Source: Sinohyriopsis cumingii (Eukaryota; Mollusca; Bivalvia; Unionida; Unionidae). From it: DNA of 64,000 bases. The translations under genes and the position numbers were made by a program. Shown piece after piece: positions 12,875 through 26,497 of the stretch. The stretch lies in contig CM068828.1 of NCBI GenBank assembly GCA_028554795.2, forward strand, positions 5,859,720 to 5,923,719. Direction: 5' to 3'. The notes beneath the pieces are model-generated. The model was not told where the DNA came from and ran no database searches. It worked only from the letters and a program-made list of their open reading frames with translations. How positions within the stretch are numbered: position 1 is the first letter of the stretch; each line of letters begins with the position of its first letter.

Positions 12875-13247
12875 TTTAATTACGTTCAATTACAAAGTCA
12901 TATGGACAGAGTTCTTTTGCATACCAGGGCCCAGCAACGTGGAATGAATTGCCCACTGAACTTAGACACAAAGACACAGTGATCACATTCAAGAGGGCTC
13001 TCAAAATTCACTTATTTCGACTGCAAGAACAAACATAAAGACCCAATAATGCTTCCTACCTGAAATATTCTCAGCATGTTTTTTATTTTTTAATGTTTTT
13101 CTAATTTCATTATGTTTGTTTTTGTAATATTATTGTTATATGTTTTTTATCTTATAGGTGTTGTCTAATGTTGTAAAGCACTTAGAGCTTCTAAAGATTA
13201 GGCGCTATACAAAGTCCTCATTATTATTATTATCATTATTATTATTA
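12875..13247 (+). pseudogene. LINE 3' end with (ATT)n tail
   Basis: The last codons of a non-LTR retrotransposon ORF2 on the plus strand: the frame around 12895-13035 reads YGQSSFAYQGPATWNELP, then a Leu/Lys-rich end and a stop. A short 3' UTR follows with the GGCGCTATACAAAGTC motif, then ATT repeats at about 13220-13247. This arrangement is common for CR1/RTE-like LINE tails in marine animals. It is a typical 5'-truncated insertion. Confidence 0.75.
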
Positions 13248-14649
13248 ATTTGTATTTGTTTTCTTCGAATATTAATAACTGTATACCTATATATTTTCAG
13301 ATATATGTTCGGAAACAAGTTTTTGCCACACACCATCTTTGTTTAGTAATAAGCGTCTAATCCAGGAAAAAAGTCATATAACATATGAATGTGTGCAAGT
13401 GAATCATATTTAATTCCATTTATTTAATGGAGGCCATAAGAATATCTCGTTTTATCCTCTCTATTTTGCCGAGATGAGCTTGAAAAATAATGTATTCGGC
13501 TCATTTTCTATATGAAATGAAAGACATGGTAAAGCAGCAAAATGATGAACACATTTCGACAAAAGTAAGAATTATATCAAAGTAATTCTTCCAATATGGG
13601 TAATTTTTGTCTGCTCCACAGCCGAACGATTTCTTTACTTCCTTCAACTTCGTCAAATAATTAAGTTCAACCATTTTCTCCAAATTAAGAGGGAAATCTA
13701 TACCCAGTAATCTAAAATTGGACATTGACGAGTTAGTATAAATTTTATGGCAAAAATATGACTGTTATAATTTTGATTAATGAGTTGTCTTTGCTAAGAG
13801 TTTTATTATGAAGGTCCAAGGAAATCTTCTTTTGATTTTATAATAATACATAGATCATTTAACATACCAAAATAATTAAATATAATGAAAATACATTCAA
13901 ATGTAAAAACGTGCAGACAGGATAGTATTAGTCATACGTTTGTAATGCAGCTTTTACAATATTTGTAAAATTTTGAAATAATTTAAGGAGCCAAAACTGA
14001 CTGCCTTCTATAAAACTTTTGTTTCAACTGTGGTAATCGTTGATTATACAAATCGTTAAGTACTGTCTAGCCGAATGCGCATATAGCATGTTTTTCAATA
14101 CTTCGATCAATTTCTGTACAAAACTTACAGCTATTTTGTGGTTTATTGATATTTAATGTAATGAGAGTAATATAGACTACAACCACCAGGCCAGCTATCG
14201 GCAATGTTTCAGTAATTTAATCATGTGTCGCGGATGATAAATTGTAGGGCAATTAAGAGACAAGTGATTTTCCTTCTCAAGCAAGATTATATTACCAGTA
14301 AATAATGGCTCCATCCTGACATATAAGATATATTTGACTTTTGTCGCGCCATAAACTGTTTCTTCCTCCAGATAAATTAGGTTTCTCAAATGGTTCAGTT
14401 TTCTGACAAAACAAAAAATACCTTTCTGTACGAAAATAAGATGCAATGCAACGTGCAGCAGGGTATCTTCTGGTGGTAATTCATTGTCCAGTAATTAATT
14501 ATCTACACTGTATATCTTAGCTTATCCGAAATATATTTCGATTGACCTGATAGTATAATTTATCTAAGAATATTGACATTTTCCATTTTTAAATTTAATT
14601 CTGAAATTTAAATTCATATTATAAACACAATCCACATTCAGATTAATAA

Positions 14650-15110
14650 CATTTACTTTAGTGTTGTTAAGTCCATAACCCCATATTGTTATTTAGATAT
14701 ATAACCCCATATTGTTATTTAGGTATATAGCCCTGTATTGTTACTTAGGTATATAAGCCAATATTGTTATTTAGGTATATAACCCCATATTGTTATTTAG
14801 GTATATAACCCCATATTTATTTTAGGTATATAACCCTGTATTGTTATTAATACCAATAACCCCATATTGTCATTTAGGTCTATAAGATCATATTGCGATC
14901 AAGGATCATAATTCCATATTGTTAGTACTGTCCATAATTCCATATTGTTAGTACTGTCCATAATTCCATATTGTTATGAAGCTCCACAACCGCATCTTGG
15001 AAATTTATGTCCATAACTCAGTACTGTTTGCTAAGACCATGACCCTGTTTTTTATTTAGGTCTTCAAACTTATATTGTTATTAAAATCCATAAGTACATA
15101 TTATTTACAC
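14650..15110. repeat. 26-bp minisatellite, locus 2
   Basis: About seventeen units of the ATAACCCCATATTGTTATTT plus AGGTAT type, more regular at the start and diverged at the end. Same family as 9.83 and 50.4 kb. Confidence 0.9.
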
Positions 15111-15298
15111 ATTATACAGGTATAACACCTCATGGCGTCAAAAGTAATGTACTTAAAGGTCTTTTTAAGACATTTTTGCGAAGTAACTGAATGCATTTTT
15201 GTGTTTTTATTCATCTGATGAATAGAAACGTACAAATATAAAGTTCTCTCTTATGCCTCATCTCATAGCATTATACGTTTAGATTACTAAGGATGTTA

Positions 15299-16545
15299 AG
15301 TGTGCTGGAGATATGTGTGGATGTCAGGTGTGCTGGAGGTGTGTGTGGATGTTAGGTGTGCTGGAGGTGTGTGTGGATGTCAGGTGTGCTGTAGGTGTGT
15401 GTGGATGTCAGGTGTGCTGGAGGTGTGTGTGGATGTCAGGTGTGCTGGAGGTGTGTGTGGATGTCAGGTGTACTGCAGGTGTGTGTGGATGTTAGGTGTG
15501 CTGGAGGTGTGTGTGGATGTCAGGTGTGCTGGAGGTGTGTGTGTGGATGTCAGGTGTGCTGGAGGTGTGTGTGTGGATGTCAGGTGTGCTGGAGGTGTGT
15601 GTGTATGTCAGGTGTGCTGGAGGTGTGTGTGGATGTTAGGTGTGTTAGAGGTCTGTGTGGATGTTAGGTGTGCTGGAGGTGTGTGTGTATGTCAGGTGTA
15701 CTGTATGTGTATGTGGATGACAGGTGTGCTGGAGGTGTGTGTCGATGTCAGGTGTGCTGGAGGTGTGTGTGGATGTTAGGTGTGCTTTAGGTGTGTGTGG
15801 ATGTCATGTGTGCTGGAGGTGTGTGTGGATGTCAGGTGTGCTGTATGTGTGTGTGGATGTCAGGTGTGCTGTATGTGTGTGTATGTCAGGTGTGCTGGAG
15901 GTGTGTGTGAATGTTAGGTGTGTTAGATGTGTGTGTGAATGTATGTGTGCTGTATGTGTGTGTGTATGTCAGGTGTACTGTATGTGTATGTGTATGTCAG
16001 GTGTGCTGGAGGTGTGTGTGAATGTTACGTGTGCTGCAGGTGTGTGTGAATGTTATGTGTGCTGTATGTGTGTGTGAATGTTATGTGTCATGTATGTGTG
16101 TGTGGATGTTAGGTGTGATGTATGTGTGTGTGTATGTCAAGTGTGCTGTAGGTGTGTGTGGATGTTAGGTGTGCTGGAGGTGTGTGTGGATGTTAGGTGT
16201 GCTGGAAGTGTGTGTGTATGTCAGGTGTGCTGTACGTGTGTGTGTATGTTATGTGTGCTGTATGTGCGTGTGTATGTTATGTGTTCTGCAGGTGTGTGTG
16301 AATGTTATGTGTGCTGTATGTGCGTGTGTATGTTATGTGTCCTGTAAGTGTGTGTGTATGTTATGTGTGCTGTATGTGTGTGAATGTCATGTGTGCTGTA
16401 TGTGTGTGTGTATGTTAGGCGTGCTGTATGTGTGTGTATGTTAGGTGTGCTGGATGTGTGTGTATGTTAGGCGTGCTGTATGTGTGTTTGGATGTCAGCT
16501 GTGCTGGAGGTGTGTGTGGATGTCAGGTGTGCTGGAGGTGTGTGT
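15299..16545. repeat. 28-bp GT-rich minisatellite
   Basis: Roughly 45 units of about 26-30 bp built on GTGTGCTGGAGGTGTGTGTG plus GATGTCAG, with a strong G/T strand asymmetry. Units vary gradually from left to right (GGAGG to GTATG types). Several plus-strand frames stay open because no unit carries a stop in those frames; the resulting Cys/Val-rich repeats are not evidence of a gene. Confidence 0.95.
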
Positions 16546-16620
16546 TCTTGATTTAATAGTTCCTGAGCACGGATTAACGTAGGTTGAACTCCTTCAATAG
16601 CAAGGTAATTATGTACTCTA

Positions 16621-19600
16621 AACCTCACTTAAACTACAGCTAATAGTTTGCAGTCGGGCGACAGTTTTCTTCAGAACATTGATAACGCAAATAATTAGGT
16701 TTCAACGATTTATTAGGTTAGTACATTTTCCAATAAATCGTAATAAAAATTTCTTAGAGTGTGCCAGACTAGACTCTGTTAACTTGTTTTGGTAGAATGC
16801 AGTTCACTCAGAGCGTTCTTTATTACGATCAGATAAGAGCTGTGAAACATCATCACGGGAGTATTAAATATCATCATCGTCATTTTATTATACAGGTATT
16901 CAATGTACTTTCATTAGGCTATGCATAAACAAGTTGAAATGGATCTAAATGAACTTTTATACATGTTGTGATATGTAAGTGACCCGCAAATCCATTATTA
17001 AAGCTTGTTTATTGATCTGATTGCGAGCTTTAATAGTACAACAATGAATGCTACTGTGAACCATTAATTAAGCTTTAATGAATGCGTGCGTTTAAAGTAC
17101 AACAACGAAGAACCCATTATTTGCTATCTTGCCCCACGGGGACGGTCCACCGACCCACTGCTTATTCAATTTAAGATATGCTTACTATGGAAGTATTGGT
17201 AACAATGTTTATTGTACATCACTGATGAGTAAAATAATAAGGGCCTAATACTGCAATTATTAAGTCCTATCCCATCCGTGTCACGCGTCGTTACTCTTCT
17301 CAGATTAGGACAAATATATTCGGTCTGTTTGGTGAGTGAAATAAATATTCTTGCCTAGCGATTAAGCCCCATCCTGTGGTGAGGTTCAGTTTCACGCATC
17401 CGTGCTCCTTTCACATGTATGACAAATCGACAGAAATATTTTCCTGAAACGTCCTCTCATAGCAAGTTTTAAACAGGACACCATAATAAAACGCAGACAT
17501 GTGTTGTCATTTGCACTGCTTACACTCACTGAATGCGCTCGATTACGAAAAATTACATCTGACAAGTCTTGGAATGCGTGTCCATTATACATTGGTAGAC
17601 TTCATCTTGTGTTTTACTTTACTGTGAAAAATGAATTAAATTCCGTTGATTGTGGCTTATATATGACTGTTGCAATCACTTTAACTACAAGCAACTAATG
17701 AGTGAGAAGTTTGCTTAACTAAAGGATTGAGCTGATGGTGATTAATGCTTGTTATTGGATCTCTTATTAAACTAAATGCATGGCATTTACAGGATATCAC
17801 CACTATTTAAACACCTTTATGTTTAATACTGTGATGCTTTGAAGTATGAACTTCACAATCATTCAGTAAAACTAATTGTGTACGGACTGCTTTGTTAATG
17901 GCGCGTCTGTGACGTTAACTGTATTAACAATTGCAAGTTTTATTATTGGACGAGTTAGATTCCTGGTTGTGACAAATACAGATGCTGCACTAACACTGGT
18001 GGTGCATGACTTGATGCAGCATAAAAAGCTATTCCAAGGATGGAGATACAAGTTGCGGTTGCCATGGTTCTTTTTAAAATACTTGCACAACTGTTGAAAA
18101 AAAATAACATGCTGATGACGCTGAGGATTCATCGCAGAGTAATGATAGACTCCAAGAAACTATATAGACATTTTCATAAGTAGGCAGTTTGCGGATACGC
18201 TATAGTGGCTATCAAGCGCATTCGTGCCCGTAGAGGGGAGGCAAATTTTTATGCAGATAATATAAGTCTCACCGTTCAGTTTTATTGGTCGCGCCATACT
18301 AACATTTTTTTTGTGGGGCGGGGGAGGGGGGGGGGGAACCAGACAGATCCCCCCCACTTAACCAAAACAAGTAAAGTATTTTCATGTATTTTTGTATCCC
18401 CCAAGATGCGCGTGTTTGTTTTTGTTTAGAAAAGAATTTCGATAAATTTTTTAGTTTAAACTAAATTATAACGGGGTATTTATTGTATCCTAGTGTTTTC
18501 TGAAGGATAGTAGTCCGAAAATGGGTCTCATCCCCATTTTCAGATTTCCTATCTTTGATTTTTGGTGATCTTTGCCAAAGATTTCCTATGTCCCGTGAAT
18601 GCTATGTGTATCGATGCTATAGTGTGTGTATGCTATATAGTCTGTATGTAAGGACGGCAAAATGTTTGTCAAATTTTTCCCCACTTGTCTTAATATATAT
18701 TTATTTATTTACTTCTCAAATCCATTTGTTTGTCCTGGTATGCTTTAAATACTTTTTGAATTTAAATTGCAATTCAGTATTTTGACGAGTGAAACGTGTA
18801 CTACAAGTTAAAATAAAATAAAACTTAGTGTTTTATGTGAGTGGCTATGATGTGGCGTTCCTCGCATTAAAATCTATTTCCAAAATGAGGCAGGCTGTAT
18901 TCCAGTCGGGGTCCGCACTTTCTTTATGTAATTGTTTCTCCCGACTCGAGTTAGGCCTCCTCTCTAATATTTTAGAGATTTGTTAGTTTGTTAGTAGAGG
19001 GTAACTTATTAGTCCCTGTGTTTTTGTTGTATTGTATTATTTATTTCATGTGGGATTTTCCGATACTCTTTCACAGGCCTTTCCACTTCGCGTAGCGCCT
19101 TGTGACATAGCCCTGCGACGTCTACGCATCGTACTTTATCCACATGAAGGTCCTCTGTTTCCCTCCTAAGACTTGAAACTTTCTATTTTCTGTTATGTTA
19201 GTTCCCTATTCTATTGAGTTACTCTTTATATGTTTTGTGTGTTGGTTAGAGGGAAAAAGGGGGAGTACAATGATTCTTATTTTGAAAACTTTTGTTATGT
19301 TCAAAAGGAGTTTAAAACGTATGTCCGAATCGAGGGATGAGGTGAGTGCTCCAGACCGCGCACTGGCGGTTGCACACCCCTAATGGGTAACAAACCGAAG
19401 CCTCTTCTCCCACCCAACCCCTCATTCCCGTTCAACACCTCCCTTGAGCACTTTACATTTAATGTTGTAATATAATTGAATTATTAAGCTAATTATAAAG
19501 AATTGAAAATTTTGTAGTTTGTGTATTGGTTGGCAGAATCCGGAGGTAATTGTGATTTTATAGTTTGAGATCATATTGTTAGAAAACCCAACATTGTTTA

Positions 19601-19830
19601 AAGTAGAAGCATCCGGTCAGTCTTGAAAAATTAATGTCATTTGCTAAAAGAATTATAGAATGTTTTAAAATAAAGTTCGGAAACTTTGAAAAACGCAAAT
19701 CCGCCGAGGCCATTTATTTATATAGTTACCTATTTTTAATATTTCGGTTTTGTCATGATTTATTTTGGAACCAGATGCTTTATCAAAATTTTCAAATTCT
19801 TGGCACCTTTCGATCCTGTTTCGTTTATAT
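16621..19830. other. no recognised gene
   Basis: About 3.2 kb with only short open frames (up to 86 codons). The stretch around 18050-18215 shows weak DNA similarity to 56570-56700 (a CAACTGTTGAAAA-like and a GCGGATA-like block in the same order), suggesting an old dispersed repeat. A G-rich run lies at about 18317-18336. Confidence 0.35.
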
Positions 19831-19839
19831 AATCAATTA

Positions 19840-20473
19840 TTATTTTATATTTAAAATGTTACTTTGTATATCTTTCCCTTTTCCCCCACAAGTTTGATTT
19901 ACATTTATTATTTTTTCTAATCCAGTCTTTACTCTGTTGGTTAATATTATGCTTAAAATTTTGTAATCTGTGCTTAAAAGCGAAATGTGCCTCCAGTTTT
20001 TAATATCCTCTCTATCCCCCTTCCCCTTATAAATAATTGTACTGATTCCCTCCCGCATTGATTTTGACATATGTTTCCTTTTGCTTAAGAAAATATTATT
20101 GTACAAAGCATTTAGGATCGGCGTTAACTCACCTTGGAATCTTTGATAGGATTCCGCGTTGAGACCGTCCTTCCCAGCTTATTTCTTTGTAAGTGCAGCA
20201 ATATATTTTGATATTGCTTCATCGGAGATGACATCATCACACATGTTCTTATGTTCTGTTGATATCATCTCACATTCGACTTCATGTAGGTAGTTGTCGA
20301 TTGAATGTGTCAGGATCAATTTTTTTGTGTTGTATATAGATTTTTTAAAATATAAAATAAGTAGATAGTATTTAGGATATCAGATTTTCCCGTATACGTT
20401 ACATTTCCAACCCTAATTTTTTCTAATTTTGCGTCCCCTCCATTCCTTAATTCTTCCCGTTTGTTTAAGCTAT

Positions 20474-20570
<97 letters not shown>

Positions 20571-22690
20571 CGGTAATATTTCCTGCCCTGATTATTTTCC
20601 CTTGAGTTTCTTCTTCGATTTCTTTTATTTTTTGTGAAGTTATTTTTCTATCTTCCTCATTTGTTGTTATTTTTAGTTGGTTCTTATCTTTCTTTATTGC
20701 CCTTGTATTAGAATACTGGATTGCTTTCTTTTTTATTGTGTCTTTTAAAATATCCCATTGTTTTATTATGTCGACAGTTCCATCGTTTTTAAAAACTTCA
20801 ATAGCATATTTTATTATATCCACAAATTCTGCATCGTTTAAAATTCTGTTGTTTCTATTTTTACTGTCCCGGACCCCACTTACACCTATTCCTAATTTCT
20901 AATTCAATATAAACCATTTTGTGATCAGATAATTTAAAATCAGTCATTATAGCGCTTTTATTTATCAGTGGATTGAAATTCGTTCCGTAAAATTTATCTA
21001 TCCTGCTTGTCTGTCTCTGTTTGTATCCATATGTATTCGCGTCGAACTAAATTTACTTTCCTATATATATATCATATAAATTGTGTTTGTTAATTAGGTT
21101 TAACATTTCAGATTTAGAAAGTTTATCATTTACTGTTAAGTCAGTTGTCCTATGTATTTCATCAACGACCCAGTTAAAATCTCATTTACTGTTAAGTCAG
21201 TTGTCCTATCTATTTCATCAACGACCCAGTTAAAATCTCACCCTAAAATCAAATTTTCCATTGAAAAAATTAACAAATAGTTAAATAAGTATTCAATAAA
21301 AGCTTGTTTTTTAGCTGGAAAATATACATTGATTAAATGCCAATGATTTATCTTAATATGTAATAAGCGTCCCTTAAAAATTCTCCTACAGCCATTAATT
21401 CCCAACTTATGCCCTGTTTATTTTTTAATTATTATGGCCACCCCTACTTTGGTGTCTTCATTAATGTAATCATTACAGAAAACTACTGAATTTAGTTTGT
21501 CTTCTAAAAGGTATTTTAATTCCGGTGTAATCTCATTATGAGTTTCTTGTAGCATAATCACGTCAAAAGTTCGTTTCTTTGGTTAGTTTGTCTACCTTTT
21601 CTTTATCTATCCCATTGCTATTGATTATCTCAATTTGTAAGTTTATTCCCTCCATTTTTGCTACACTTTACCGCATCACTTAATAGGTTGTCTAGAGTCA
21701 AATTATTCTTGTCCTTTTTTAAAAGCTCTGGTCTATTTCTAGAGCTTCTTTAGATCTCTGAATTTCCTTCTCTGTTATTTCTTCAATTATTGAATTAGAA
21801 TCATTTTCATTTTCTGCGTTTGTTTCGTCTGTGCTTTCATTAACCAGGTCCGTGTCGTTCTCCGTTTCCATTTCCAAAATCGTCTTCTACCAGCTCATTA
21901 TTCTTGTCATTGTCTTTTTCCGTGTCATTTGTTTTGGTCTTTTTGTGTTTGCTTTTTGTCTAGTCATGATCGTTGTCCTAACCGGCGGAATGATAGTTTG
22001 TTGGGTATTGTATATGACAAATTTATCCCCACTTATTTCCTCTTCTAGGGAGGGGCTCTAGGATGAATTTGGGCCGGTGTCGATGTGAGGGGTTTCAGCC
22101 CTATCAGATCGAACGGCCAATCTTCTGTTTGGTGTCCTTGAGTTTCCTCCTCCTCTTCTAATGGAGGAAGTAGTAGGAGTTTGTTTTTAAAATGTCCCCT
22201 TCTTTTTCAAAGGACACAGACTTGAAAGTTTTTCTGGGGGTTGGGGGGTTGGGTGGCAAAATCCTCGCATTCGAGGTCTTTCATCCCCAGAGCTCCCGTT
22301 GTGTCACTTTGGGCTTGAGTCCTACTGCTAGTGCTGCTGCTGCAGCATATGTGCCTGGGACATAAGGTTCCTTACAGTTCCTTGATGCATGGCCTTTTTT
22401 TAACATCTAGGGCATGCCCTTTCTAGCTCACATCCTCTGTACCAGTAATTCACTAAGAAACCTAGCACATAGAAGAATGTGAGTATCTTCACCGAATCTT
22501 CTTTGACTGTTGTGAGTATTCTCACGTCTGTTTTGAAGGTTTGATAGCCCCATACCATGGCCGTTTATTCGGCTTTAACTGGTACTTTAAATTTGTGTTG
22601 AATTTTCTTTCCTAAAATTTCATTGTCAACTTCTAGAAGGAGCCCTGTGATGAATCGGCAAGAATAATAAACAATGTGTCTTCCGTTCGG
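19840..22690 (-). pseudogene. Tx1/L1-like LINE, decayed
   Basis: A minus-strand non-LTR retrotransposon. Reading from high to low coordinates, ORF1 (about 22700-21750) contains the Cys cluster GCELERACPRC and a second half KKGHASRNCKEP, which together form a zinc-knuckle-like region, followed by an acidic tail. ORF2 starts near 21655 and shows apurinic-endonuclease-like sequence with VIMLQETHNEITPELKYLL near 21500-21560. The reverse transcriptase begins at about 20085 with IYKGKGDREDIKNWR and ISLLSTDYKIL. The rest of the RT is missing at the low-coordinate end. Stops, frameshifts, a ~60-bp tandem duplication (21125-21240) and an (AT)n tract show it is dead. Confidence 0.85.
20476..20568. repeat. 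(TA)n microsatellite in LINE
   Basis: About 46 TA units inside the region between endonuclease and reverse transcriptase of the LINE; creates an artificial Ile-Tyr frame. Confidence 0.98.
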
Positions 22691-22699
22691 AGGCTCAGT

Positions 22700-24480
22700 T
22701 ATGATATGTTTTGTTTTCCTGGCCGATCACCATAATGCGACAAACACATCTTTTTCGAAGACCAAACGATTTTATTATTTAGTGAACCGGATAAGAGTAG
22801 CCCCAGTAAGCAACGCCTATCTATATTACATCTTCGTTCCATCATAATATCAACTGTGTATTGTTAGCCACCCATGCAGACATAGATATTCATCCACTAG
22901 TCGGTCGTATTCGTTTTACTGACATACATTATTGGTACGATCTTGACAGCCGAATCTTCGTCTTAGACGAGAGAATCATCAGGTTCCAGTGACTCGAGTT
23001 CTCGTTCTACTTTCTGCCTGGCTTGCTGTTAAGCATGTTCTAAATTATGTGGATTCTAATTACTTGTCAAAGTCGCGTGGAAGAACAAGCCAAAGATGGT
23101 CAGAGTGGCTGAGAATCGTGTTGGCTTTGCATTGATATGAGGCACTGCCTCCGGCGATGAGCAATAAGGCAAACCTGAAAATGGTAGAGAGGGCGGCGCT
23201 GCTTTTATTATGGCCACGTATGTCATCGTTTACACGGATTGAAACCGTAGCCAACGTATTACCACCACGATTGCCGAGGAGGTTGATAAAGTAGAATTCA
23301 TCATTTGGCATGATGATAGTGTCGTCGTTGTTGATGACATCAAAATTGCCGAAGGTTTGAAATGTTTGCGTTTTCTCCCAGTGATGCAAGCTAGACAGGA
23401 TTTTTTCCCCTTTGACACGTATAATTCTGTAAGCCGTTAAATTCACAACATCATCTTTTTGAAGAGGAGGGGCATCAGTAAATCTTTCATGACTCGAGAA
23501 GACCGCCAGATCGTCTGCTTTTGTTGTGTACTGAATACAGTTCGCTTTTTCGAAGCTGTGTCACCGCTAAAGTGAAGTGATGGACCCGACACACTGGAAA
23601 CATGACTAACTGAAGAGCCCGGACCTTGTGGAATCGTAGTATTCAGGCGGATCTCCAACGGGTACTTAATTACAGGAGTGATTGTACACTGCAGCATATT
23701 AACTGTTGTTCTATTTCAGTTAAAATACATATCGTGGACTCGTGTATGCTGCCTTTATCTAATATATGCCAATGTGGTTTTACACGGACAACATTACATG
23801 TGTTCTTGAAGGGCTTAACAAACACGAGAATAACTTGCATCAGTGTATTTTGTTTTCCATCGATAATATTTTCGGTTGTGTTTATCTGATTTCGATTCAC
23901 ACAAAGTTGTGAAATGTTGATAAACTCTTAGAAATCAGATGGGTATATTGTCCGTATAGGTAGGCTAGCGGTGAATTGAAATACATAACACTATCGGAAG
24001 ATATAGGGATTGTGGTGATGCTGACTAGCCGGTTTGCCTGGCTGTAGTACATATGTAATTCTGAAATGACGTCCCACAGTACCATGTTGATACTCCAAAT
24101 TTCTCCCCCTAGTTAATTATTTCATTAACCACAGTTTCAATATAACCTTTGACAAAACCAATTTGCTTAAATTATCGAAAGGTATTGTATTCACGTGTGG
24201 TTCAATGTCGTTAATTATTTTATACGAATCTTGATTGTCACCTCTCTACAATCTTGACTAATTTACATTTTTTGAATGAGATATTGACGGTATAATTATG
24301 TTTATAATCTTTCTGTTAAAACTATTAAAGGTTGTATTTTGTCTCAGATTTGTTATATTAGCGTATCAAGTATCAAAGTCTTCAGTTTGAATTAATATTT
24401 ATTTAACCAGTTTAATATTTATTTAATTAATTTGTATTTGTATTATTTATGAAATTGAATATTTTAGCCGAAAATCTTAA
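22700..24480. other. no recognised gene
   Basis: The longest open frame is 128 codons on the minus strand (23060-23446). It has no motif I recognise, overlaps another frame and has no coding context, so I do not call it. Nothing else is identifiable. Confidence 0.35.
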
Positions 24481-24561
24481 AATAAATTGTGACAACATTC
24501 CCACCTCTATAGATTCTGCCACTGGGGATGGGGATAGTTATATTTAAAGAGCACTTTTTGC

Positions 24562-24716
24562 TGGGATGGAAACCTACCTTTTTAGCGTATTTTGTGACGG
24601 AAGGATGGAAACCTACCTTTTTAGCGTATTTTGTGACGGAAGGATGGAAACCTACCTTTTTTGCATATTTTGTGACGGAAGGATGGAAACCTACCTTTTT
24701 AGCGTATTTTGTGACG
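24562..24716. repeat. 39-bp tandem repeat, four units
   Basis: Four near-identical units of GGATGGAAACCTACCTTTTT plus AGCGTATTTTGTGACGGAA. Because 39 is divisible by three, every frame gives a 13-residue peptide repeat on both strands; this is not evidence of a protein. The sequence just before it (24490-24560) recurs near 63395-63460, so the array sits in an old dispersed repeat. Confidence 0.95.
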
Positions 24717-24799
24717 TAAATGCTACGCTCCAAAACGGAAAACAGTGCATGTCATCCTCATACGTAAGAATCTATAAAACAGAACCCAGTGCAAAATAA

Positions 24800-26490
24800 A
24801 AATAGAGTTAATCTGGCACAGATGTTCATTTTGCCTTTGATAGATTGATTCTCATCTTCCTATGTTCTGAATATTGTAATGTCTGTCTGTTAATTGCTGA
24901 ATTCAGCAGTTTGCAAGCGGCAATAAATTAGAAAGATAACTAATAACATCAAGCTGCCGTCTTATACAATGCATTTAAATCTGATCATGTTTTTATTTTT
25001 GAAAGAGGCGTATTGTCCTCTAACTGGTGCTCCAACTCTAATATGAAATGAAAAAGTAGACCGAAGCGTCTGGATTCGGAAGTTGCATGAATACAGTACA
25101 AGCAAAGTAGTTATTAGGCTTTCGTTTTGAAGCAATAATACTCTCTACATCCATACTAGGCAATTTTGCACTAAAATTACTAAATCTAATAGCCTATAGA
25201 TTGTTCTTTGAATTTCTATTTTGGTCTATTTTGGTCTCTTTTACTAGTAATACTCCCACAGTTGCAGGTATGAATCATTTTCCTGCATTACTTTTTATAA
25301 AATCTAAATAACAAGCTTATAAAATAAACAAGCATGTGACATGCAAGATGATAGTCACATTATCATATCATTATTCCAGGATCATCTCATTACAGTTTGC
25401 AAATCAATGCAAGAATCTCACAGTGAGGTAGGGGGATTTTTACAGACCGGATAACTTTGAATGTTGTAGTATATGCTTTGGCGACGAAGCTATTTAAAAA
25501 TCATGTTCTTATCACATGTGCTAAGTATTTTTGGATATTAGAGTTATATTGCTTGTCAAATTTACTAGCGCCCGGATGAGTAATTTTATATTGTGGTCAT
25601 CCATGTTTTGTAAATAACATTTTCTATTTTTCTCCTGACCACAGTTTCAGTAAACATCTAAACAATTTCTTATTCTTTTCGAGGCAGTTTAACATATTTC
25701 TTGTTGTTTGGTTTGTAAGAGGATTGCTTGACAGCACATTCCGCTGGTATCTGGAATTATAAAATAGTTATAATACACCTGAAGTGTGCTTCATCTGATA
25801 ACAAAATTATCATTTCATGAAATTCAGGAATTCCCCAACTCATATTTTCACAAACAAAATGGTTTTCCATTTTCGATTTTCATATGTCCACTGTCCCTTC
25901 CTCTGAAAAATATCTTGATACTGCCTCCATCATTTTATACAAAATAATCCAGAGTCACTGTCTCAAGAAAATTTGAGAAATCTAGAGCGAAACCATGGAC
26001 AAATATATATCGTATAACTCATTTTTCCAGTAGGCCATTGGGAAAAAAAGATCAAAGCTGTAAGGATTCAAATCACGACCGTCGGGAGTAAGGGATGTTT
26101 GTCTACTCTTGCGACTTTTATTATCTTTATTATAATCATGAACATTACACGATCCAAATCTGAAGTCATTTTACAGAGCTATCCAAGAACTCGTCGATCG
26201 CCATCCACATCTCATAGTGAGAACATTATTGCCAATAGATGTTGATTCATTAACAGGATTGAAGTGCTGAAATAATTTGAACATGGTCTGAAAATAGTAA
26301 CAGTATATGTTGCAGTTATTGAATCTTAAATCTGGCGGGAAATGAAAGTCAGCTTCAGCACGACAATATAAACATACTCCCACTTCTATTTGACGAATTC
26401 AACTACCAGTGTCATGCCTTAGCAGATCTGTAAATCGTTGACAAGGAGAATCTAAATGTCTCATACTTTCTCTTTACAGACAATTACGTT
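24800..26490. other. no recognised gene
   Basis: AT-rich, no open frame above 70 codons, no matched repeat seen. Confidence 0.4.
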
Positions 26491-26497
26491 TTGTATC

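Larger units (their letters stand above)
13450..16620. repeat. dispersed composite repeat, copy 2
   Basis: Second copy of the long repeat. It shares the AAAATACATTCAAATGTAAAA block (13888) with 8.3 kb, the TTCTTTTGATTTTA block with 30.7 kb, the CCAGTAATTA..TATCTACACTG stretch near 14490 with 9.3 and 50.05 kb, the 26-bp minisatellite, and a downstream block with CTTATGCC and CTCATAGCATTA that recurs at 54.36 kb. The block ending in ACTCCTTCAATAG (16588) recurs at 54.38 kb; a GT-rich array has been inserted between these two blocks. No Polinton is present at the site used in copy 3. Confidence 0.75.

Noticed and set aside
15300..16444. Cys/Val-rich repeat proteins of up to 159 codons
   Set aside because: Several overlapping frames are open at once because the GT-rich unit lacks stops; no start context, no family and no constraint on the reading frame.
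23060..23446. 128-codon minus-strand frame
   Set aside because: No recognised motif, no conserved neighbour and an overlapping alternative frame; it could be chance or an unknown relic.
24464..24799. Proteins with a 13-residue repeat on both strands
   Set aside because: A 39-bp tandem repeat gives repeat peptides in every frame; nothing outside the array supports a gene.
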